DNA of 64,000 nt from Liriodendron chinense (Eukaryota; Streptophyta; Magnoliopsida; Magnoliales; Magnoliaceae), in the NCBI GenBank assembly GCA_003013855.2, contig ML058484.1:8915344-8979343 (forward strand), given 5' to 3'. Both the position numbers and the translations under genes were made by a program. This document shows, piece by piece, positions 49,362 through 61,300 of the stretch (its first letter is position 1; each line of letters starts with the position of its first letter). The notes beneath the pieces were generated by a model. That model was not told where the DNA came from. It saw only the letters and a list, made by a program, of their open reading frames with translations, and searched no databases.

Positions 49362-52300
49362 CTGCATTTCAGCAAGAATGTGAACCGTTGATGAGCTAAT
49401 AACTAAACGGATATGGAAAGATGGGAAATGGTGGAAAAGAAAATAAAGGCAGAAAAAGCTGTATACTCTCTTCATGTCTCATATCCGTTTCAATTCAAAC
49501 AGGAACTTCTCATTTGTTTCTCACCTTTCGGGGAGATGACTGATATCTTCATCCCATCAAATAAATCCTTAGGCAGACATTGCGGTTTCACTTCCGTTAG
49601 ATTCAGACAGGAATTGGAAGCCAATATAGCTGTCATTGATTCGCTCAATGGAGCAGAGCTTGGTGGCAGATCATCAAGGTCAACTTTGCTCGGGAGGAAC
49701 ACAACAATACTCCTCATTTGCAGGACAATATATATGAAGAAACAAACATAAAGTGGAATGAAGTCCAGGCAAGGGTTGAAAATTTTCACTAGATCAGATA
49801 TGGAGAGGAAGGAGGTTTGAGCTACAAAGATTTGACTAAACAGCGCACAGCCCTCTTCGGGTGGACGAATGAGGGATATTGCGAAAACTAAGGTCGTGAT
49901 AAATGAAAAGGCAGCTGAAAACCAAGCGGCATTCCTGCAAGATGCGAATTTGTAGGCTTCTCAAGATAGCCCTTGAACGATCAGATCCTACACTAATCTC
50001 CAAGGAAATATCGGAAGTGGCTGGGAACAGCTGGGAGAATACCCACAGGCATATTCTCTTCAATGAGACCCTATCAGGCCCACTGATTTTAATGCTTCCA
50101 TGGTCTGAGGAGTTTCAGTAACTGACAAGGTTATGTGGCTTCAAATGTTCCTCATTCCTCTCCATGGTATAAGAATCACTAGCAAATACATTCCCTTCTC
50201 CAATCAACCAGCTCAAGAATCCAGCGGGAGAAAGAAGGGAATGATGACGTGGTGTCACAGGTGCAGGATAGCTTCACAAAACAGCTCCTCTCCATGCCAA
50301 ACACAACAGGTAGGTGTACTCTGCCAGCCGGATGTGACTTCAGGGAACCTACCATTTCCGGTCTCCTACATGGCATAAAAAGGGTAAAGATTTTCAAAAT
50401 TCAAACTCAAATTCAAATCTGAAAACACAGCCAGAGACAATACGAGTAGGCAGCTGTCCCCAGACTCGTATCCTGACAGATCTGAAGAACCGGATAGCAA
50501 CCCTGGCAGATTTGCAGCTAATATCCATAAGCTGAACCTGCTGCTTAGGCATAATGGAAGGATAGGTGTAATGGTTAGGGAAGCACATCAATCAAAATCA
50601 TTGGATGGTGTTTCGCTAGGAATTTCAAAAAGCAGAATGTTATGAAAGGGGAGGTCTTTTGATGAAAATCCGTTGCTCGTGTGCAAGTCCTTACCATGTG
50701 TTGCAGGATAAGCCCATTCATGCATTGAACGAGCCCCAGGTCGATCGCAGCCTTTCAAGGAGCACTCCTCGAAGGATCAAGAGAAACCAGTATTTTCACA
50801 GGTAACCTAAACCCCTCCATCTCCAGGGTGTTTAGCTCATTCTAGCAGGGTTAGGAGAAGTTCCCAGACAAATTCAATCCCAAAGCAGAAAGACTCTCCT
50901 GCTACTCTGAGATAGAAGTCAAAGAGCTTCTCTCTGGAGCAGGGCATAGAAGCTTATGCAGACAGGTTATCACCCGAACCACTGAGTAAAAACCACAAGG
51001 ATGGATCAGATCCTACTACCCAGATTGAAGACAGCAAAGAAGAAGCCACGAACAACACGTGATTGGCTATGCTCCTTTAAGGCTGCTTGTTGACAATAGT
51101 TGGGACATCCACATTGAGAGGAAGGGTCAATCTCAGAGCATTCTACATTATTTTCTACAGCCAAGGCTACCCCAATCAGATCTGCCCCATGGAGTAGCAT
51201 GAAGAAACGAACCAGAGGCAAGCTTGTCCTTGATGAAACAGATGTAATAAACTGGGGAGATAAGAAGATGGGGCAGGAATTTCAATGTGAGATATAAAAC
51301 ATCTCTCTCGGTGGCACCTATGTTAACTACTCTATGGTTCGGGTCTTTAGCAGGTCTATTGATAGATATCAATTGTTTATTCCCAGATGTGTTAGCAAAA
51401 GTCTGTGTCCTCTGCGGGTGGAGATCAAAACAAGACACAATGATAATTCTCGCATTGTATGTGAGAACATGGCATAGACACTATATTGATACAAGAATCA
51501 AAGTGGAAAGCCCAAATGATAGGAAGATGGATGATGTATGGAGGAAAAGGAACTTTGGATGGTCTGGCGATTCCAGATGGCAGATAGTCTGGAGGGATCA
51601 TTATGTTTGGGACGGCAACAATTACAGATGCATGGACACAAACATAGGCAGAATCCCAGTTTGGAATACGCTACAAAACACCAAAATGGTTCACAATGGG
51701 TGATCTCGAACGTATACAGACCGGTAGAGAAGAACCTCGAGGCAGCTTTCTGGGAAGAACTGAAAGATGTTCATCGAAAGTGGGGAGGACCCTGGTGTAT
51801 TGAAGGGGATTTCAACTCTATCAGATTCAGTAGCAGGAAAAGGGGAGGCTCAAACAGATCATCCGGCTCAAGAAAATTTGAGCAAATTCGTAAATGCATG
51901 TAAACTTCCCGATCTTCCTAGTTCAGGTCGTCAATTCACATGGTCGGACAATCAAGATCCCACCCCAATCAGGAATGGAAAATGTTAAACCGCAAGAGAC
52001 TACATTGTGGAAACTATACCTTGTTTATTTCACCGAGAATAATAAGAATCTATAGAAGAGGAGAGAGATCTGTAAAGATCTTAACAGAAACAAATCTTAA
52101 CATAAAAGGAAATATTTAGGAAGATTATCCTAAACTATCCTAGGAGTGTAGGTGAATATTATTCAGCATTATGAGGTATGTGGAAAGAACTGAACGTTTA
52201 TCAACCCCGGTCGACTAATTATGAGACCATGAGACAGCAACGAGAAATTTCATATTTGCTAAATTCCTCTCTGTTCTTCATACAGAGGGAGGTAAGAATA

Positions 52301-55300
52301 CTTGAGAAGGTCGTGGTACAGATTTTAGTGGTAGCCATAGTCATGGTCATGGTATTCAATACTGTTTTCATTGTGGTCTTTCTAATCAAACCGTTGATAC
52401 GTGTTAGAATCTCACTAGTAGGCCAGCTTGGTCAATCAAATTTAATCTTCTTATGACAGTTTTAAGGGCTATGTCTCTCAAAGGCCATCTTAACCCATTC
52501 CAAATCAAGTACGCAGGTACAGGAAAGAAGGCTTCCTTTCTCAAGGCAGGAAATGCTTCCAAGGCAAGCTTCGGATAATTGGCCAATTCTCCTCAGCACA
52601 GGAGATGAAACGTGAGCCTCAACCTTTTAGATTCGAAAATAAATTGCTGGACATTCAAATTTTCAAATCGCTCACTGAAGAATGGAGGAAAAACTGTGAA
52701 ACACAAGGATGGGCAGCTCACAGGTTTTTGAAGAAATTCTAGAGCACCAAAGCAAACTTAAAAGAGTGGAGTGCAGCAATAAACAAGGCAAAAACGGCAG
52801 GATAGATCCATTGAAGAAACCATCCAGGCCCTTGGCACAAAAGAAGTGGATCAATCACTAAATGAAAAGTTGTTGATGCTTATATATATCTGTGACCTTA
52901 ACAAGCTCTCCCTACGTGAGAAGAAATTTGGCGCCAGATATCGAAGGCAACTTGGCTCAAAGTTGGAGACCATAACTCTGGTTTCTTTCACAAGATAGCA
53001 AATGGCCAGAAAAGGAAAATTGTCATGTCCAAGATGATTGTCAATAGATAGCTTTTGGAAGACAGAAGAAATCAACAAGGAAGCAGTAAACTTCTTCCAG
53101 CAACTATACGTAAGAGAGAGTTTAGCAAGGAGGAAATTCACGAAGCAGCCATGGCAATGAATTCAGACAAATCCCCAGGCCTAGATGGATTCTCTATGAA
53201 AGACAATATATTGGAACTATTCAAGGAATTCTTCTCCAGAGCCAAATTCAGCAAAGTTACGGGTGCTACTTTCATTTGCTTAATCCCTAAGATCCTTGGG
53301 GCTAAAAGAATGAATGGATTCAAACCCATCAATCCACTAAGTGGTGTATAAAATCATTGCAAAGGTTCTTTCAGACAGGCAAAAGCTGGTCATGTCAAAA
53401 GTTATCTCGCTTTCCAAGGAGCCTTCATCTCTAATAGGCAAATTCTCAGCAAATTCTCATGGCTAATGAATGTATTCACTCTACCAAAAGAGCAAGCAGA
53501 ATGGTGCGATGTGCAAAATTGACATAGAAAAAGCTTTCGATCATGTCGATTGGAGCTTCCTATCATACATGCTCAAATGAATTGGAATTGAGGATAAATG
53601 GCGTGGTTGGCATTATGAATATATCTATATTGCATCCATTTCTACATTGATCAATGGATCTCTGGTGGGTTTTTTTTGTCCAACTCTAGAGGCTTAGACA
53701 CGGAGATCCTCTCTCCCCCTTCCTCTTTGCAATTGTCGTTGAAGGCTTGAGTTGCATGATAACCAAAGCGGAAGAAACGAATCTGATCAAGGGAATAACG
53801 GTGAGTGCCTCCTCCTCTACTTCACATCTTCAATTTGCCTATGATACCCTTGTCATGTGTGAAGCTAAAAAAATCCCAGATCCAAAATCTGAAAGGCATT
53901 CTGAGAAACTTCGATGTAATTTCTGGGCTTAAAGTGAACCAGCGAAAAAGTTTGTTGGCAGGTGTAAACATCTTTGAGTTGACGGTCAATACTCTGGCTT
54001 CGATCTTGGGCTGCAGAAGCAGTTCACTTCCTATTACTTGGGGCTACCATTAGGGGGGAAAGTGGCTGCTAAATCTACTTGGAAGCTGATCACAGAAAAG
54101 TTCGAAAAAAGGCTTGCAACTTGGAAAAGAGGTTACCTATCTCTTGGCAAGCATATCACCTTGATAAAAGCTTCCTTAGTGATTGTGCCCATCTACTATC
54201 TCTTTCCCTCATCAAAATCCCTACTGGGCTAGGAAAAACTCTAGAAAAAATCCAGCACAATTTCCTTCGGAATGATTTTGCAGGAAAAAAAGAATATTCA
54301 TCTCGTACATTAGAAGAATGTTCAGAGATTAAAAAAGTTTGGGGGCCTAGGTGTCGGGCGCATCCAGGAAAGAAACTGGAGTCTCCTTTGCAATGGTGGT
54401 GCTGTGGTGGAGGTTCGCAACCAAAAAGCAAGCTCTTTGGAAAAGTATAATGTTGGACAAATATGGGGTAGAAAGCATGGGCTGGGAACCTAAATGTAAG
54501 CATTCAGCAGCATCTTCTAAACTATGGAGGAGGATCTGCAGTATGGGGGACAGTAGCAAGCTTTGGGGTACAACACTCAAAGCAAAGCCTTCGTTTTCAG
54601 GTTAATAAAGGAAATAACATTTGCCTATGGGAAGACGAATGGATTGGGGGACAAATCTAGGTGTTCAAGACTCAGAAAACTCGACAAAGCTATTCAATTT
54701 GACTAGACAAATTTCGAATAGAGTGGAGTTTTCTAGTTCTGAAACCTTAGTTTCAAGAGATGATGGTCATTCCAAGTAATTCGGGTAAAGTTTCTCAAGA
54801 GAACCCTTCAGCCTTAAGAAAGTAGTGAGGATTTTTAGAAAAGCTTTCTCCAGTCCGGTGATTGTGGAAGGGAACTAACAACATCATTGCTTTAAGCCTC
54901 ACCAGGAGATCCAAAAGTGGAAAGGCTACAGTTGGCTCAAGACACTAGAAAAATAATTTGCATTCTTCGGGAATTCTGCTTTTATTAGAATTTCCAAACA
55001 TCATGAATAAAAACTTCTTCATCGTCTAAGCCTTATACCAATTAATTGGGGTCGGCTACATGAATTCTTTTTGCAATTACACCCTATCATGGGCCATAAC
55101 TTCAATTAGACCACAAGTCATCAAGTATTTTCTTCATACCTCCATCCACGTCCTTTGGGTGTTCCCTTTGCCCTTTTGGAACTCCTTAATTGGCGCAATT
55201 CTTAGCCTCTGTTGCACATGACTAAACCATCTAAAGTTTATTTTCCCTCATCTTATTACCTATCGGTGCTACTTAACCCAGCTTTGAAAAAGGCTTCAGT

Positions 55301-58300
55301 GAAAAAGAACAAATCCCACTATTTTGGTTCCTACCAAAAGCACATGAAACGTACCTTGGGGATCCGCTCTGGATTGGGAAATCGTAAGTTCTGGGCATGG
55401 AGCATTTGGCGCTGAGTCATAAGCATGTTTTTTTCCTTCAAAAGAACATACCATAGCTTCTGAAGATCATCCCAGGATTTAAGACGCAGTTCAGATGCCT
55501 TCCAACTTCGGCCTAAACAAAATAATGCAATATGAGAGCTCTAGATGAACCTCCATACAGACATTTGGCTTGCATTTGGATGCCCTATTGAATAGAATTG
55601 CAAAAACTAGTTAAATAAAGCAGAACCACCAAACTTTAATACCTTTTTTAGTATTCCTATTTTGCAATGAAATGAGGCTCCAGCTTGCAGTTACATTACT
55701 TCCAAGTTGGACCCAAAAAGAATGTAACTACATTCCGAGGCTGCTCTCTCTTTTTTAATACCTGGAAGTCTCATTACAATTCACTCATGCCCCCTTGACT
55801 GAACTGAATATTTGTGCTGCAGTTGCTTATGCAAGCACACACTTAGTAGCCCACCAGCAATATGCAATGAGACAGCATCTCTCCAACATTGTCTGTGTTG
55901 GATACTTGATAATCTAACAAACTTGGATATGGCCTCATTGCTAAAATCAATCTGCAAAGAGTAGTCCAGAAGAGGCTTTTTTTTTTTTTTTTGCAATACT
56001 TTGATACTTTGGCAGAGTGCAATCAATGGGTGATACACAGGCAGTTGGAAATTGCATGAGTGGCATACAATTAATTCAAACTAACCATCCAAATTATAAG
56101 CACCAATTTAGATGTATCATGAAAACAATATTAGCACTGACTAGTAATCTAACTATTAGATTGATGGATATTTATTGCATTGTTAAAAATGAAAAATATC
56201 CAATGGTCTTATTTCAAACAACAAGTGTCCAAAAATCAGAGGTTGGGATGGTTAAACCAATCTAGTTTTTACACTGTAACTTAGTGACTGTGTGTTTCAC
56301 AATTTAGTCACTTTAAATTAAGTTAATACATGCCACGTGTCATATTTTTTGGATTTGTGATGAAAGTTATGGCATCAGTTGGACACCAGCTGCCAACCTG
56401 ACGCAACCCTCCTTTATCTAGGCTGGGGATGGACAATGAGAGCACAAAACTCCCACAGGCGTAATGTAATAGACTATTACTTAGGTTGATTAAATCAAGC
56501 GCTCTCTAATAGTCCTGCTACATAAAATAATATCCTCACATTAGATAAGGAAAAGACAAATGATTCTTCCCATCAGATGTATTTTATGCTTAAAAGATGA
56601 GGAAAATGTGGACCATCTTTTTTTCTTTTTTCTTTTTTTGCGTTGCATTGCACTTTCTCAAGGAAAATGAGAGAAAACTTCTTCACACGGTTAGAAGTTA
56701 ATTTGGCCGTGCCTTGTCAGCTTGGGGATTTGTTTTCCATGTTGCACATTTCTTGGAAAGGTAGGAAGAGAAGGAAGATATGGCAGTTGGTTCTTCTTCT
56801 ACCCATCATTAGGTCGGTTTGGGTAGAACATAACAGCAGGACCTTCAGCGATAAAGCTCTACGTCCAAGTCCATTTTTTACAAGCCAAGATGGGTGTTTA
56901 GGGAATGGGCTAGGGCTGATAATGCTTTTGTTGGGTGCACATATAGAGGCTTTACAGTATGGCTGGGAGAATCATTCATCCTAGTATTAGTCAGATAGTT
57001 CCTCATCATCCACTTTGTTTTCCCTTTTTATTTTGTTTTCTGTTTTTTGGAAATTCTAAAGGGAGAAAAAACTCACAAAACAATTTTCACCAATGCTGAA
57101 ACAGCCATGTGCCAAACACAAACAAAATCTCTTAATTGTAGAAAATATAAATGGATGTTTAAATTGATGCGGAACAAAAGCATTCAAGTGTACCAACGAA
57201 GAAAGCGCCACCCACAAGTACCATCCTTGTGGTTAGGCGATGATTGAGGAGCATTGAAGACCCTACGCACGTGATTTGGCACATAGAAGACACGTGTGTA
57301 GGATGGAAGAAGACCCGACTGAAAGAATAGAAAAATGCTTTTCTGAAGGTGGTCGGGCGCCCGGCCAAATTTGGCACCGGGCGCCCGAAATTCAGCAAAT
57401 TTTCAGTTTTCCTTGATGGACAGTTTCTGTCTTAGCCGGGCGCCTGGCCAAATTGGTCACGGGGCGTCCGACCAACGTACGAACTGTTTTTTTTTAAGTT
57501 GTTTTTTTGGGATATTTCAGGGGTATTTTAGTACTTTTATGTTTTCTTCTTGCTTATTTAAGTGGGCTAAGCCCTAATGACGTGATTAGTTGATTATTAA
57601 TGAAAAAATAAACCTCTTTGGTGGCTTCTCTCTTCTCTCTCCCTCATGGTGCTTCTTCTCTCTCCTTGATATTCTTCTTCTGATTTCTTCTGGTGCCCAT
57701 CCAAATTCTTCCAGGTATTTTATCTCCTATTGTTATCCTTCTAAACTTCTGTTTTGCTATTCCCCACGATCTAAACCTTGAGAATCGATCCAAACCCTAA
57801 ACCCCCAAATTCTCAAATCCCTAATCCATGTGATTTGACACATAGAAGACACGTGTGTAGGATAGAAGAAGACCCGACTGAAAGAATAGAAAATTGCATT
57901 TTTGGAGGTGATCGGGCGCTCGGCCAAATTTGTCACCGGGCGACCGAAATTCAGCAAATTTTCAGTATTCTTGCTGGACAATTTTTGTCTTAGCCGGGCG
58001 CCCGACCAAATTGGTCACCGGGCGACCGGCCAACGTACAAACTGTTTTTTTTTAGTTGTTTTTTAGAGATCTTTTAGGGGTATTTTGGTACTTTTATGTT
58101 TTCTTCTTGCTTATTTAGGTGGGCTAAGCCCTAATAACGTGATTAGTTGATTGTTAATAAAAAGGCAAACCTCTTTGGTGGCTTCTCTATTCTCTCTCTC
58201 TAATGGTGCTTCTTCTCTTTCCTTGATCTTCTTCTTCTAACTTCTTCTTGTGCCCCTCCAAATTCTTCAAGGTAATCATCTTCTTCGTTCTACTTTCCAG

Positions 58301-61300
58301 TTTTGCTAATCCTTCCTCGATCAAACCTTGAGAATCGATCTAAACCCTAAACCCCCAAATTCTCAAATCCCTAATCCGAGAAACTTCCTGATTCTTCGGA
58401 CTAGTGATCTTCATTGATCGATCGGGTATGACCATGCAAGATCGGGAGGTCTCATCCCTCGCCGGATCCAACCTAAGTAATTATTGAATTCCATACTCCA
58501 TGGTTGTGATGATGGCCCGCTCCATTGCATGTTTCCTTTATGATTTTCTCAGTTATGATGATTAATGCTAGAATTTTAGATTATTATTGCCTTTTATTTC
58601 CGCTGAATAATTGTGTTTATAAACATGCATCATAACTAGGCCATCCTACATCAAATTTGGTATCAGAGAATAGGCTTGCGTGGTTTTGTCTAGATCAAGT
58701 TATCAAATTAGGCTTTTGATTTTTAGGTCTGTTTTAGGAAATCTCCAAATTTAAAAAGTTTCCAATTTTAGAAACTTTCCAATTTTAGAAAGTTTCCTAA
58801 TTTGGAGAATTTCTAGATTTAGAAAGTTTCTAATTTTAAAAAGTTTCCAATTTTAGAAAGTTTCCTAAATTGGAAAATTTCCAGATTTGAGTCGCATCAT
58901 CTAGAATTAATTAGTGTCAGTTCATTGTAGTTTAAATTCATCATAGTCATATTGTGAGTCATCCAGTCCATAGAGTCGAGTTTAGAAAGAACCTAGGACA
59001 AGTCCTCCGTTGTATGCCCATTCGTTTTGGTCATGGTTTTGGATTACACATCTCTGCCATGAATCAATATCAGATTTCAGAGGCTTTGGCCGCCATATCT
59101 CGATGTTTGGACAACATTGAAAACCATTCTAGAAAATCTTTTCAGGATCTCTTCAACAAATTAGAAGCATTCAACCAAACTAGCCCCAGGTATGGAAAAG
59201 ATGATCAATATCATGCATTGGTGAACGACAAGTTGAAAGAATCCAAACATGATGTTTATGAAGTGGAAGAGTACGTGCCTAACGTCACTAATGATGAAAT
59301 GGAAGAAATTGAGGCATCGCTCATCATCGTTGAGAATGATGAAGTGTGTGTTAGTGATGAAAAGGTCGAAGTAGTTGAGACCGCACCACTTCCAGATGTC
59401 ATGTGTGACTTAAGTGATATAGAGTCCCAATCTAAGTCTCTTACCATAATGCACACGAATGAATTTGAAAATGAGACTAGTGAGGATATGATGATAGACA
59501 CCCACATGACTTGTGATATCCCACCAGATGATTTATGGGATAAATTTTCACCCAAATGGGACATTCAGCACACAATCGATCTTGTCCCTGGGTCAGTCCT
59601 GTCAAGCTTTCTTCCATACCAGGTGAACCCCGCAGAAAATACAGAAATGCAGCGTCAATTTGATAAACTTCTTGGGGAAGAATTCAATAAGGAAAGTTTG
59701 AGTTGGAGTCTTGTTCTGTGTGTCATGCCTGCCCTTTTCACTCCCAAGAACAATGGCATATGGCGCACATGTGGGCATATCTTGGCTGTCAACAAAGCCT
59801 CAGTCAAGTGTTACGCCACCTTGCGATGTATTCACTTCATGGTGGATATGATGGCCAGAGTCTCTATCCCGCATCTTGATGACATTTTGGATATAATGGC
59901 TTATGCCAAGATCTGCTCAAGACTTAGTATTAATAGTGTGTGTTCTCAAGTGTTGGGATACTTGAAAATCATCCTTGTTTATAATACTTATAATGAGAAA
60001 TTATGTGTCACCAATGAGAAGTGTCCTTTTGTTTCAGTTTTCCAAGTTCTAGGTCATAGGATTGTTTATTTCGAGTCCGTTGCTTTTTTAAAGAGTCCTT
60101 TAGTTTCACCCATGTCTGTCACCCAAAGGTCTTCAGAGTCAGCCGATGCATTTACACAACACATCCATGATTTGCATACACATATTAGACAGCGGATTAA
60201 TCAAAGCAATGATAATTATAAGTCTTCAGCTGATAATCATCGTAGATCACAAGATTTTAAAGGAGTCTATGTAATGGTGAGGATAAGGCCAGAGTGGTTC
60301 TCACAAGGTTTCGTTAAGAAATTACAAGCGCGTAGTGCTGGATCATTCAAGATATTAGAGAAAATTGGGTCCAACACGTACCGGATCGACCTTCCACCTG
60401 AAATGGGCATTAATCCAACGTTTAATGTGGAGGATCTAGTCCGTTCCCCTAATCCTACCATTGATCCCTCGTCCCTTTTATGGCCTTTCTCTGAGTTTTC
60501 TTTGCAACCTACCCCACCCCTTCCTCCACCCATTATTCATAAAGAGAAAATTGAGGAAATCGTGGATGAAGAGATCGTTTTTAATAGAGACGGAGGTTTC
60601 CAAAGATACCTTGTCAAATGGAAGAACAAGCCACCGTTAGAATCTACATGGTTGATAGAAGTGGAGTTACAGAGCGTTAACCCAAATTTACTAGAGCGTC
60701 ACAAGAGTTTTAACTCGTCGGAGTCGAGTTCTTCTTAGACGATGAGAATGATGCGGACATCTAGCCTTCAAAGTCTATCGGCGAAGAAAGCGCCCACCAC
60801 AAACATCTTCCTTGTGGTTAGGCGATGATTGAGGAGCATTGAAGACCCTACGCACGTGTCTTCTATGTGACAAATCACGTGCGTAGGGTCTTCAATGCTC
60901 CTCAATCATTGCCTAACCACAAGGAAGATGCTTGTGGTGGGCGCTTTCTTCGCCGATAGACTTTGAAGGCTAGATGTCCGCATCATGTCTGGTGTGGATG
61001 TCTCCACACTCAACAATTGTCTCCCGAAATTCAGCAAATTTTCAGTTTTCATTGCTGGACAGTTTCTGTCTTAGCCAGGCGCCGGGCCAAATTGGTCACA
61101 GGGCGCCCGACCAACGTACGAACGGTTTTTTTTTTAAGTTGTTTTTTTGGGATATTTCAGGGGTATTTTGGTACTTTTATGTTTTCTTCTTGCTTATTTA
61201 AGTGGGCTAAGCCCTAATGACGTGATTAGTTGATTATTAATGAAAAGATAAACCTCGTTGGTGGCTTCTCTCTTCTTTCTCTTTCATGGTGCTTCTTCTC

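Larger units (their letters stand above)
49362..55354 (-). other. uL29m intron 2 (5,993 bp)
   Basis: It has GT..AG ends on the minus strand. Most of it is an antisense L1-type LINE, a Copia fragment nested in that LINE, and an RTE-type LINE tail. Confidence 0.9.

Noticed and set aside
53138..54580. Minus-strand open frames of 64-115 codons
   Set aside because: Antisense shadows of the LINE reverse transcriptase. The plus-strand frames carry the recognisable RT motifs.
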